From Bacillus sp. S/N-304-OC-R1 (GTDB lineage Bacteria > Bacillota > Bacilli > Bacillales > Cytobacillaceae): a stretch of DNA of 64,000 bases. Under the pieces are notes generated by a model that was given only the letters and a program-made list of their open reading frames with translations, was not told where the DNA came from and searched no databases. The position numbers and the translations under genes were made by a program. Shown one piece after another: positions 28,002 to 36,370 of the stretch. Numbering within the stretch: position 1 is the first letter of the stretch; each line of letters begins with the position of its first letter. Location: positions 558,001-622,000 of the forward strand of contig NZ_JACWFE010000001.1 in assembly GCF_019749375.1 (NCBI RefSeq), given 5' to 3'.

Positions 28002-28028
28002 AGGACTAGACCTTTACGGCCTAGTCCC
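28002..28028 (-). terminator. Terminator of the lipoprotein gene at 28096
   Basis: Minus strand: GGACTAGG..CCTAGTCC-type stem (arms GGACTAG/CTAGTCC) followed by TTTGC; the T-run is weak. Confidence 0.6.
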
Positions 28029-28095
28029 TCCAAGTTTCATGCGCTTTTTTATTATTGCCTATTCTTAATCACAATATACCCAAGAGATATGTATA

Positions 28096-28566
28096 TTATA
28101 GCTGAGAAAAAAAGTTTGTTAAAAACGCTTTAGCAATGACCTGTTTATCATTATAAATTTCAACAGAAACTGCATCCTCATTTTTAATCATTTCCTCTAT
28201 CTCGAATACATGTAAGTCTTTTAGCAGTGGTATAGGAGTCATGATGATAAAATGGTCCTTACTATTACTATTATTTACTTCAATATACTCTCCAGAATAA
28301 CTGACATCAGAACCATAAATAATTTCTTTAGCCCCCAAAGCAGATGCCAGTTTTTCATTATGTATCATTACCTTTACTTTGTATAACTGTTCTCCGCTTA
28401 ATATTTTATCATTGATTTTAAAACGAAATTGTAGTTCATTCTTTTTAGTTAATAAGGCTTCTGCACGACTATTAACTATAGATTGACTTGTTCCGATAAA
28501 TTGACAGGCAGTAAGAAATAAAGAAAATATCAAGATCAAAATCAAGTAGTAGCTTTTTGAATGCAT
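28096..28566 (-). CDS. Putative lipoprotein of unknown function
   Basis: A 156-aa protein starting at ATG 28566 after AAAGGAGG. The signal peptide has core YLILILIFSLFLTAC with a lipobox LTAC, so it should be tethered at the outer face of the membrane. The mature part is mostly beta-type sequence with no motif I recognise. It is transcribed on its own behind the MoxR/DUF58 operon. Confidence 0.65.
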   Translation of the reverse strand: MHSKSYYLILILIFSLFLTACQFIGTSQSIVNSRAEALLTKKNELQFRFKINDKILSGEQLYKVKVMIHNEKLASALGAKEIIYGSDVSYSGEYIEVNNSNSKDHFIIMTPIPLLKDLHVFEIEEMIKNEDAVSVEIYNDKQVIAKAFLTNFFSQL

Positions 28567-28627
28567 CCGTATTTTCCTCCTTTTTCCTACCATAACCTTC
28601 AACAATGAAGAATAAACATATAAAAAC

Positions 28628-28656
28628 AAAAAGCCGGCTATAGTAGCAGCCGGAAA
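28628..28656 (-). terminator. Terminator of the MoxR/DUF58/DUF4129-like operon
   Basis: Minus strand: CCGGCT GCTACTAT AGCCGG followed by CTTTTTG. Confidence 0.8.
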
Positions 28657-28693
28657 GTAGGGGGATAACTTTAACTTTCTCCCAAATATTCAT

Positions 28694-29911
28694 TTATTTT
28701 TGATTCTTTTTTCTCTCTTTTATCTCTCTTTTCTTTAACTGCAGTTTTTCTTTTAATAATCTTTCTTCACTTTCAGAATAAGAATTATGTCCATATCTAA
28801 CCTTTTCATAAATGGTATTAATATCTTCACAGTCCATTATTTCGATTCTTCTCATCCATTCTGACAAAGATTCAAATGGGAGTCTTCCTACTTTGTGCTT
28901 TTGTGCTAATCTTTCAAATGCAAAAACTTCTTTCCGAATGGAGTTTTTCGGGGTTGCTGTTTTAATCCTTTTCAGAAATAATTCATTTTCGGTAGTTGAA
29001 AAGTTTTCAGAAGAAAACCCTTTAAGTGCAATCGTCATCTCAGTATTCCTCTTTTTATGACGTTTATATATATAATAAAAAAGTATAGTTAAACCTAATA
29101 TGAATATAATGGAAGCTATCAAAGCTGGATCAAAATTTGAGGTTCCCTCTTTAAACTCTATCTTTGAAGGTATAACTAAGTCTTCTCCAGTTCCCTGCAT
29201 ACTTTGGATTTTCTCCATCTTTTCAGACCAATTTTGCACCTCTGCCCACTTAAAAAAAGGCGACGCAATAAAAGCAAATGCTGTTGCTCCTAAATTTAAA
29301 ATCGAAAAGAATAATTTCTCATAAAGCTTCATCCCAGCAGTGAGAATAACTCCAATTACACCTATTACTGATAATAAGCCTATTAAAGATAGAAGAAAAT
29401 TCCTTTTATTAATTATTGCTGTTTCAACCTCTAACCAGCGCCGAATAAATCCGCCAATAATGATAAAAAGAATTTGTCCAATCATTATCATGCTGATTAA
29501 AAACATGTAATGATCAGAGAAAAGTCCTGCAAAGTATATCAAGAAAATACCCATGAGAATTGTAAATAAGATCCATTTCCCTCCATTTTGCTTATCATGT
29601 TCATTGTAATGAGATATAGTTCTCCAAAAAACAAATAATCCGATTAATAAACTGCCCGTAATATGAAAACCAATCCAATTTCCTGCTAATAATATAGCAG
29701 GAAGGATAAGGATAAAAAATAATAGCTTAGCTTTTTCTTTGAATTTGATAAGCATAAGCATGAAGATGAAACAGCAAGTAATCATGAGTAGAAAATATGG
29801 GATAATTGGAATAACCATATTTTGTAACGAATAAGGCAATAATAAAATATACATGCCGAATATGATTTCAATTAGCAGCAAATACATAATATTCCACGAC
29901 TGCTTAATCAC
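28694..29911 (-). CDS. Membrane protein with C-terminal DUF4129-like domain
   Basis: A 405-aa protein with about seven transmembrane helices in the first 215 residues, an extracytoplasmic stretch, one more helix near 265-285, and a cytosolic C-terminal part (310-405) resembling DUF4129. It is the last gene of a MoxR-DUF58 operon and overlaps the DUF58 gene by four bases. The usual third gene here is a transglutaminase-like membrane protein; the transglutaminase Cys-His-Asp core is not visible in this one. The role of such operons in Bacillus is not known. Confidence 0.7.
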   Translation of the reverse strand: MIKQSWNIMYLLLIEIIFGMYILLLPYSLQNMVIPIIPYFLLMITCCFIFMLMLIKFKEKAKLLFFILILPAILLAGNWIGFHITGSLLIGLFVFWRTISHYNEHDKQNGGKWILFTILMGIFLIYFAGLFSDHYMFLISMIMIGQILFIIIGGFIRRWLEVETAIINKRNFLLSLIGLLSVIGVIGVILTAGMKLYEKLFFSILNLGATAFAFIASPFFKWAEVQNWSEKMEKIQSMQGTGEDLVIPSKIEFKEGTSNFDPALIASIIFILGLTILFYYIYKRHKKRNTEMTIALKGFSSENFSTTENELFLKRIKTATPKNSIRKEVFAFERLAQKHKVGRLPFESLSEWMRRIEIMDCEDINTIYEKVRYGHNSYSESEERLLKEKLQLKKREIKERKKNQK

Positions 29912-31107
29912 TGCCCTACCACATCCTTAAATTGGAATGGCAATGGAGTAAGAACGGCTCCAGCTTCCTCCTCTAAATTAAGCTCCAATAGTGATATGCC
30001 TCTCTTTTTAAATAATTGTAAAATCTTTCCTGCCCGTCCCTCCCTATTTCCCCCATGGATGAAAAAAGGCTGATTCGCCATATGTCTTTCGTAAAAAGAG
30101 AGCATCCTTTCATATGGATAAATGGAAGAATACGGGTCAACTAATGCCAGTGCCTCAAGCACCTTTTGCAGCTGCTCACTGCCGGTTCCAGGAGGAATAT
30201 AATAAAATGGGATAGATCCAGCAACTCTAATATTAATACATAAAGAAAACGGAATATGATGTTTGGCTGAATAATGGGCTAGTTCAGCAGCACTGCTAAT
30301 GAGCCCTTCAGCCTGGCTTGTTATCGCATGTCCAGATGCAATATTTAGTGATAAATTCCAGCCAGTTTCTGCTACCCGATCATAAATCTTTGTTTGAAGA
30401 GTATTCGTTTTGGCACTCGCTTTCCAGTGAATACGGTTAAAACTATCTGAAAAGACATATTGCCTTGTACCTGCTGGTAACAAATAATCCTCATAAAGGG
30501 AAATGTTCACATATGATTCCCCTGGCCTTCCTGACAGAAACAAATCCTTATTCTTAACAGGGATTGGCAAAGGATATACAAGTGCCTCTTGCATAAATAT
30601 ATTTTTATATTCTAAAACTGTTTCACCTAAACCAAATAAGTGTGGAATATGTAATTCAATTAAACGTATTTTTGCTACTCCTCTCCTTATCGTTTTAAAG
30701 GGAATTTTGATCTGCGTTTTTTGATTATAATTTAAGGACACAGGTATATTTACTTCATATTTTGTAAGCCGTTTATCTCCAAAACCTTCTAACGGAGCTA
30801 CTTGGTCATCAAAATATATTCTTAAATTTCCTTTCATGATCGGAAATCCTTTATTTTCAAATGCTAAAATCCAGTCTCCTGTTTCTTCAGGAAAAAACCT
30901 ATTTCTCACCTTTTTATTTTCTAAATAGAGCCTTTTCCCAACATGTTTTAAATAAAATGAATTAGAAAAAAGAAACAACAATAAAAATACTGCAATAAAA
31001 AATATAAGAAATGAATGAAGATAGAAACTTAAGAAACATAAAAATACAGATAAAACCCCAGTTAAATTAATAAATTGATCTTCTACTGAGTATTTTTTCC
31101 ACTCCAT
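29908..31107 (-). CDS. DUF58 domain protein
   Basis: A 399-aa protein with two N-terminal transmembrane helices and a DUF58 (vWA-like) domain. The DUF58 signature is YVFSDSFNRIHWKASAKTN. In MoxR-type systems this protein is the likely client of the ATPase and is thought to act on membrane or metal-centre assembly. It is three bases behind the moxR stop and overlaps the next gene, so translation is coupled. Confidence 0.85.
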   Translation of the reverse strand: MEWKKYSVEDQFINLTGVLSVFLCFLSFYLHSFLIFFIAVFLLLFLFSNSFYLKHVGKRLYLENKKVRNRFFPEETGDWILAFENKGFPIMKGNLRIYFDDQVAPLEGFGDKRLTKYEVNIPVSLNYNQKTQIKIPFKTIRRGVAKIRLIELHIPHLFGLGETVLEYKNIFMQEALVYPLPIPVKNKDLFLSGRPGESYVNISLYEDYLLPAGTRQYVFSDSFNRIHWKASAKTNTLQTKIYDRVAETGWNLSLNIASGHAITSQAEGLISSAAELAHYSAKHHIPFSLCINIRVAGSIPFYYIPPGTGSEQLQKVLEALALVDPYSSIYPYERMLSFYERHMANQPFFIHGGNREGRAGKILQLFKKRGISLLELNLEEEAGAVLTPLPFQFKDVVGQ

Positions 31108-31110
31108 CTT

Positions 31111-32046
31111 CTAAACTCCTGCTTCTACAGGAACTGAGATGGATTCGATCACTTCTTGTAATACATTCTCAACTGTCCTTGTTAGGGAGGCTTCCGTAGT
31201 AAGGAAAATCCTATGGCCTAACACGTAAGGAATCATTTCTTTAATATCATTTGGAACAACAAATGATCGGCCATTTAATAAGGCTTTCCCTTGAGAAGCT
31301 CTCATTAATGCTAGTGTACCTCTTGGACTTACGCCTAAATCGATAGAAGGGTGCTCCCTCGTTTTTCGAACTACTTGAATTAAATATGTTTCAACTTCAT
31401 CACTAATCCTTACAGATTTAACAAGGTTTCGCAGATTCTCTAAACTAGCAGTTGTTAAAATGGCTTCTACATCCTCAAATTGCTTTTCTCCCCTTGCAAT
31501 TTGTATTATTTCCCTCTCCTCCTGTAAACTTGGATAATCCATCGATAACTTAATAAAAAAGCGATCCATTTGTGCAATAGGCAAAGGAAAGGTACCTTGC
31601 TGAGAATCGATAGGGTTTTGTGTAGCAATAACCATAAACGGATCTGGAACAGGAATGGTGTGTCCGTCGATTGTGACTTGGCGCTCTTCCATAACCTCCA
31701 GCAAACTAGATTGAGTTCTAGGGGTAGCTCGATTAATCTCATCTGCTAGTACAATGTTAGCAATAATTGGGCCAGCCCTAAATTCGAATTCCTGCTGTTT
31801 CGGATTAAAAAATTGTATGCCTGTCACATCACTAGGAAGCACATCAGGTGTGAACTGAATTCGAGAAAAAACCCCATTTAATATTTTTGCAAATGTTTTC
31901 GCCAGCATCGTTTTCCCTGTTCCTGGTACACTTTCCATTAAAATATGTCCGTTAAATAATAAGGAAATAGTAAGCAGTTCTACCTCTTTTTCCTTTCCTA
32001 TCATTACTTTCTGCATTTCCTTTTGAATGATCTCTAATTCTTTCAT
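31111..32046 (-). CDS. MoxR family AAA+ ATPase
   Basis: A 311-aa AAA+ ATPase of the MoxR type. Walker A is ESVPGTGKTMLAKTF, Walker B is IVLADEINRATPRTQSSLLEVMEE, and sensor 1 is VIATQNP. ATG 32046 follows GGGAGGA; the longer frame to 32184 has no site. MoxR proteins act as chaperones with DUF58 partners. Similar to B. subtilis YeaC of the yeaC-yeaD-yebA operon, but without an obvious transglutaminase partner. Confidence 0.88.
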   Translation of the reverse strand: MKELEIIQKEMQKVMIGKEKEVELLTISLLFNGHILMESVPGTGKTMLAKTFAKILNGVFSRIQFTPDVLPSDVTGIQFFNPKQQEFEFRAGPIIANIVLADEINRATPRTQSSLLEVMEERQVTIDGHTIPVPDPFMVIATQNPIDSQQGTFPLPIAQMDRFFIKLSMDYPSLQEEREIIQIARGEKQFEDVEAILTTASLENLRNLVKSVRISDEVETYLIQVVRKTREHPSIDLGVSPRGTLALMRASQGKALLNGRSFVVPNDIKEMIPYVLGHRIFLTTEASLTRTVENVLQEVIESISVPVEAGV

Positions 32047-32141
32047 ATGTCCTCCCAGTTGGTTTTCATTTAATAGTTTTCCATTATAATTAATATATAG
32101 TAAATTCTTCAAATTTTGAAATGAAAATTTAAAATTGACTG

Positions 32142-32206
32142 AAAAATATAAAGGGCTGGATTTCACTGCAAACACTTGCAGCAAAATCTAACCCCATATT
32201 TTTCGG
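32142..32206 (-). terminator. Terminator-like long hairpin after the gene at 32208
   Basis: Minus strand: AAAAATATGGGGTTAGATTT pairs imperfectly with AAATCCAGCCCTTTATATTT, with an inner CTGCAA/TTGCAG stem. A long, imperfect stem ending in T. Confidence 0.6.
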
Positions 32207-32207
32207 C

Positions 32208-32579
32208 TTATTTTTTATTTATATTTAATAAAATATTTGCCACAAAGAGTAGTACTCCAATACAAGTAATTGTAGCACCTATTGCAGTTCCAACAAGAAA
32301 AGCTTCATTCTGCATTGTTATGACAATAGCTAACGAAATCATCATAATGGGCAACCCGATATTATGCAGCCAAAAATGCCATTTTCCTAATTTTGATGAT
32401 GCAAGACATGGAAATAAATGATAGAGGATTCCTGCTAAAGTCAGAGATGTCCAGCCCAGAAGATTAATATGAACATGTACGGGTGTTAATACATAAGAAT
32501 GTGAACTCGACATATAATAGCCAATTAATACACCTACAGCAAAATAAATGGAGGATATTTTAATAAGTCTGATTCCCAT
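32208..32579 (-). CDS. Small heme-copper-oxidase-subunit-I-like membrane protein
   Basis: A 123-aa protein with four transmembrane helices. The histidines are placed like those in NorB/CcoN-type oxidase helices: PVHVHINLLGW, YHLFPCLA and WHFWLHNIGLP. Such short 'oxidase subunit I-like' proteins occur in Bacillaceae; they lack the full 12-helix core and have no assigned function. Heme binding is a guess. GGAGGGG precedes ATG. Confidence 0.7.
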   Translation of the reverse strand: MGIRLIKISSIYFAVGVLIGYYMSSSHSYVLTPVHVHINLLGWTSLTLAGILYHLFPCLASSKLGKWHFWLHNIGLPIMMISLAIVITMQNEAFLVGTAIGATITCIGVLLFVANILLNINKK

Positions 32580-32712
32580 ATTGGCCCCTCCTTTCCATCT
32601 AATGTCATATAGATGTTAAAGAATATGAGAATAAATCCCCATTTAGAATATACTGTAAATGAATTTTAATAAAAAAAAGACACTTGGTTCTTCAAGCATC
32701 TTCTCAAATAAA

Positions 32713-32907
32713 TTAGCTTCTTGCTGCTTCTAAGTATTGATAAATAACAGCTCCGCCACGCTGGGCAATGCCTCGAAAATGCTTAAAATCATCTCTTCTG
32801 ACAATGACATTTCTAACCGAAAGAAAGTCCTCCTTTGAGACGTAGTATTCGTTTAGTTCTCCATTTTTTAACTTATCCAGCATTTCTTTAATATGTTCCT
32901 CAGTCAT
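32713..32907 (-). CDS. Conserved 64-aa protein of unknown function
   Basis: A small soluble protein starting at ATG 32907 with AAAGGGTG upstream. It reads as a helix-rich, acidic-then-basic protein with VSKEDFLSVRNVIVRRDDFKHFRGIAQRGG. No motif is recognised. A weak terminator (32671-32700) follows. Confidence 0.6.
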   Translation of the reverse strand: MTEEHIKEMLDKLKNGELNEYYVSKEDFLSVRNVIVRRDDFKHFRGIAQRGGAVIYQYLEAARS

Positions 32908-33163
32908 TATTAAGCACCCTTTAAATAAAATATCTATATAAATATTATATGAAAATGATTACATTTTCCATTGATTATGCTAAGATTTGTATTTCGTAGA
33001 GAAGAGAATGTAGTAACCATCACGATGAAAGCGCACACAATAATGCGAGGGAAATATAGGGAATTTCACGAAATAATAACATATTACTTTACGAATAATA
33101 AAATTTAGTGCAAACTGTTATTAAACTTTTAATACAAATCTTGCAAAAAAAGGGGCGAGGCTA

Positions 33164-33352
33164 ATGAAAAAAGCAGAAGTTGGCAATGTCGTAGAATTCC
33201 GTGACGGCTTGCAGGGGATTGTTGAAAAGGTTAATGAAAACTCAGTAATCGTTGATCTCTCCTATATGGGTAACTATCGTGACCTTGATTTAGAACAAAG
33301 AACTGTTGTTAATCATAAAAATTATAAAATTGTTAAGGAATCAGTTTTATAA
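33164..33352 (+). CDS. ykvS: YkvS family protein (DUF2187)
   Basis: A 62-aa beta-rich protein of the DUF2187/YkvS family (VGNVVEFRDGLQGIVEKVNENSVIVDL..NYRDLDL..TVVNHKNYKI). It resembles a KOW/SH3-like barrel; the role is unknown. The 220-bp region ahead of it holds the promoter; nothing else is recognised there. GGGGCGAGG precedes ATG at the proper distance. Confidence 0.85.
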   Translation: MKKAEVGNVVEFRDGLQGIVEKVNENSVIVDLSYMGNYRDLDLEQRTVVNHKNYKIVKESVL

Positions 33353-33371
33353 ATAAAATAAGGATTTTTTA

Positions 33372-33409
33372 TAAATAAAAAGCAGCGAGCAACTGCTTTT
33401 TATTTTTGC
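33372..33409. terminator. Bidirectional terminator between ykvS and the 35-aa ORF
   Basis: Arms AAATAAAAAGCAG and CTGCTTTTTATTT around CGAGCAA. Confidence 0.85.
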
Positions 33410-33416
33410 TTCGTTC

Positions 33417-33524
33417 CTATTTTTCCTTTGATAGCTCCTTTAAAGACTTTACTTTCCCATGAGGCTGCTGATCCTGCTTTCTTACAGTCCATGCCCGTTC
33501 CTTTTCTCGTTTCGAATTCGTCAT
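33417..33524 (-). CDS. 35-aa basic protein (DUF6254-like)
   Basis: A short frame from ATG 33524 with a strong AAAGGAGGG site and the shared terminator right after its stop. The peptide begins MTNSKREKERAWTVRKQ and ends KVKSLKELSKEK, fully hydrophilic. It looks like the DUF6254 small proteins of Bacillus as I recall them; function unknown. Confidence 0.65.
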   Translation of the reverse strand: MTNSKREKERAWTVRKQDQQPHGKVKSLKELSKEK

Positions 33525-33665
33525 GTTCTCCCTCCTTTCTTACACCATTAGGATAAGCAATTTTCCCTGATTTATTTTCCTAAAACTGAAAAAACAATCA
33601 TTTGATTACAATTATAGATTCCTTTTTGCTAAAATAGACTTGTTTGCAGAAAGGAGTTAGTACGC

Positions 33666-34277
33666 TTGAAAAAAATAACTGCTGATTTTCGTTTCATAAT
33701 TGGACTTATTCTTGCCCATTTTTTAATGTATTTTACTTTTCAGGATAAAGCTGTTTTCTGGTATATTTTTTCCGCTTCACTATTATTTTTGATTAGCTAT
33801 TCTATTTTAAACGAGGAATTAAATGATGAAGCTGCTTTCGGCACGTATCTCTTATATGGAATTGGATCGGGTTTACTGCTTTATGGTGTTTTTTGGGCAG
33901 GTTATCAATTGATAGATATATTAAATATTCCAATAAAGAAAGACGTATCAAAGCTTTATGGCAGGTACTCGCCGTCAATGCTTTGGCATTACATTGTTCT
34001 CATGCTAATTATTATTCCGGGAGAAGAAATATTTTGGCGTGGATTCGTTCAAAAGAGATTAATGAATTACATCAGTGTTCCATTAGCTGTAGTCATTTCT
34101 GCAATCCTTTATGCTTCCGTTCATTTATACGCTACCCATTGGATTCTTGCCTTTGCAGCACTGGCAGCCGGACTTTTCTGGGGATGGCTATATATATGGA
34201 AAAAAAGTATGCCATTACTAATTGTCTCCCATTTAATTTTTGATTTATTCTTATTTGTTGTTATGCCATTTAGATAG
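33666..34277 (+). CDS. CPBP family intramembrane protease (Abi/CAAX-like)
   Basis: A 203-aa protein with about six transmembrane helices. The CPBP motifs are present: EEIFWRGFVQ (EExxxR), SVHLY and SHLIFDLF. Related enzymes cleave prenylated or other membrane-embedded substrates, and some protect bacteriocin producers. TTG 33666 follows AAAGGAG. Substrate not known. Confidence 0.85.
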   Translation: MKKITADFRFIIGLILAHFLMYFTFQDKAVFWYIFSASLLFLISYSILNEELNDEAAFGTYLLYGIGSGLLLYGVFWAGYQLIDILNIPIKKDVSKLYGRYSPSMLWHYIVLMLIIIPGEEIFWRGFVQKRLMNYISVPLAVVISAILYASVHLYATHWILAFAALAAGLFWGWLYIWKKSMPLLIVSHLIFDLFLFVVMPFR

Positions 34278-34418
34278 AAAGTGGGATATTTTGCTCATTT
34301 TTCCCGATATAATTGTATATTTAAATAAGAAAATGATATTGTAGGAATAATTATGTAACTCCTTTTTCTACTTTTCGTCTAATAAATTACAGCAATCAGC
34401 AATAACTGGAGGGGAATA

Positions 34419-35099
34419 ATGATGAAGTATATGAAATGGATGCTAACTTTCGGATTACTTGGATTGGTTCTAACAGGATGCGGTACTACCGATAATGGCG
34501 GAGATTCTAAAAACGGATCTGAGCAAGCTCAAAATGAAGATATAAATAAGGACAAACAAGAAAACGGAAATAATGATAATGCAGAAGAAGAACAAAAGAA
34601 TGATGAACAGACACAAGAGGATGGAGTTGTAAGAATTCTTGAGCAGAATCTTCAATACAAAGTAAATGGACAGAGTAAAGAAGAGACCGCTTTTCTTAAA
34701 TCTAGCGACAATCAGCCGTATTCTTTGTACGTACTTCCTGAATATGATTTAACAGCTGAAGAGCCTAATAAAGATATACTCTTTCTTAAAGAAAATGATC
34801 ATATCTTTATGCGTGTAGAACTTCTTTCAAGTGATGTAGATTGGGCTATGATGGAGGAAAATACAAAGGCGCAGCTTCAAGCAGTAGACGAAACGGTTAA
34901 CTCCATTGAAGTGCCTAGCGGAGATGACTTTTTTAAAGATTCTATTGCAATGGAGTCTACAAATGGTGAGGATATTGTAACTTCTTATTTAATAAAAAAT
35001 CCGAAGCAGCCTCTTAAATTGACGTTTTTCACTAACAAGGATATGGATTGCAGAGATGCTTTCCTTCAAATGGGAAAAACAATATTAAAAACTAAATAA
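34419..35099 (+). CDS. Putative lipoprotein with acidic linker
   Basis: A 226-aa lipoprotein. The signal ends in the lipobox VLTGCG (Cys near residue 21). Residues about 24-68 are an Asp/Glu/Asn/Gln-rich low-complexity linker that would hold the C-terminal domain (70-226) off the membrane. I do not recognise that domain. GGAGG precedes two adjacent ATG codons; either could be used. Confidence 0.75.
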   Translation: MMKYMKWMLTFGLLGLVLTGCGTTDNGGDSKNGSEQAQNEDINKDKQENGNNDNAEEEQKNDEQTQEDGVVRILEQNLQYKVNGQSKEETAFLKSSDNQPYSLYVLPEYDLTAEEPNKDILFLKENDHIFMRVELLSSDVDWAMMEENTKAQLQAVDETVNSIEVPSGDDFFKDSIAMESTNGEDIVTSYLIKNPKQPLKLTFFTNKDMDCRDAFLQMGKTILKTK

Positions 35100-35109
35100 A
35101 TTTCTTTAA

Positions 35110-35137
35110 GAAGACCCGATAAATACGGGTCTTTTTT
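35110..35137. terminator. Bidirectional terminator before ykvI
   Basis: Arms AAGACCCG and CGGGTCTT followed by T-run. Confidence 0.85.
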
Positions 35138-36180
35138 TATAACGGTTTTTCAAACGGCTTCATCCATAATAAAACGATAAAAATGATGCTAATATAACCA
35201 AAGAGAGGATATAAATATGATAATAATGTTCCATAATTAATTAAGCTAATAAAGAAGCAAATAATAAAAATGAAACACACTGTCACGATACTAGGAATCG
35301 CTACATACTTCCTTACCTGCCGTTCAATCCCGAAAACATTTCCAATAACTGATGTAAAGATTTCCCCATATATAATAAAAACATAAACCCAAAACAATGA
35401 TGAGGCAAATGTTTTCATTATCACAGCCATAGGAATTTCATATGATTCAAGCTGTGGCAGCATGACTAATGTTAAATGACTGGATAATAGAATAATTGTT
35501 AAGGCTGCTCCCCCAAGTATTCCTCCCCATTTGATTGTTTTTTCATGATTTATTTCTGTTGCTATCGGAACTAAAACCGCTTGTGCTAAGCTTAAATTTA
35601 AGGCTGCATAAGAGAATGGGGCAACGACAGATTTCCATCCATCCTCTGCAAAAGGAATGTATAGAATCTGTTCTGAAAAATTGGGAAGTCTCATTGTAAT
35701 AAGCAAAAGTAGAAAACTGAAAGCGATCATCATTGGAACAACAAATGAATTAACGGCAAATATTCCTTTTGTTCCGAGTACCATGACAATAATAGAAAGA
35801 GCAATCGTAATAAAAATTCCCGTGTATTTAGATAGACCTATTTGTTCTTCAAATACCGCGCCAGCACCTGAAAGCATAACTGCACAAACTCCAAGCAGCA
35901 TAAAAAGCATTAATATATTTATAGCTGATCCAATCATTCTTCCAAATAAGTATTCATTTAATTCCTGATAGGAAGTTGCTTGTATTCGTGCCGATATTAG
36001 CATCAGTTTCGCTCCAAGAAAAATAAATATGTATCCGCTCATTAAGATAGATACTAATCCAATGAAGCCAAAGCGGGAAAAAAACTCAACGATTTCTCTA
36101 CCTGTTGCGAACCCTGCTCCCACAACTGTTCCTACATAAACTGCAGCAATTTGAAAAGCTGCACTCAAGTTCGTTCTCAC
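35137..36180 (-). CDS. ykvI: YkvI family membrane transporter
   Basis: A 347-aa protein with ten or so transmembrane helices of the YkvI family, distantly related to amino acid/Na+ symporters. The N-terminal AAVYVGTVVGAGFATGREI resembles the first, unwound helix of LeuT-fold carriers. Substrate unknown. GTG 36180 with AAGGAGG upstream. It is divergent from clpE, as in B. subtilis. Confidence 0.87.
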   Translation of the reverse strand: MRTNLSAAFQIAAVYVGTVVGAGFATGREIVEFFSRFGFIGLVSILMSGYIFIFLGAKLMLISARIQATSYQELNEYLFGRMIGSAINILMLFMLLGVCAVMLSGAGAVFEEQIGLSKYTGIFITIALSIIVMVLGTKGIFAVNSFVVPMMIAFSFLLLLITMRLPNFSEQILYIPFAEDGWKSVVAPFSYAALNLSLAQAVLVPIATEINHEKTIKWGGILGGAALTIILLSSHLTLVMLPQLESYEIPMAVIMKTFASSLFWVYVFIIYGEIFTSVIGNVFGIERQVRKYVAIPSIVTVCFIFIICFFISLINYGTLLSYLYPLFGYISIIFIVLLWMKPFEKPL

Positions 36181-36297
36181 AAGATCTCCTCCTTCCCTTC
36201 AATATATGACTAAAAGGACAAACTAAGACGAGCGTTTATAAGTTTACTTAAATCTTTCCATTAATTCACTAATGGAAATTGATTTAATCTACTTGAA

Positions 36298-36340
36298 AGT
36301 CAAAAAAGGTCAAAGTATAATAAGGTCAAAGATAGTCAAA
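36298..36340 (+). promoter_or_regulatory. Two tandem CtsR operators of clpE
   Basis: AGTCAAAAAAGGTCAAA (36298-36314) and GGTCAAAGATAGTCAAA (36324-36340) both fit the CtsR heptad repeat RGTCAAA-NAN-RGTCAAA. A further half-site GTCAAAG follows directly. They lie 30-70 bases before clpE, so heat and protein-stress control by CtsR is expected. Confidence 0.93.
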
Positions 36341-36370
36341 GTCAAAGAATATTATTAGGAGGTATTCGAT

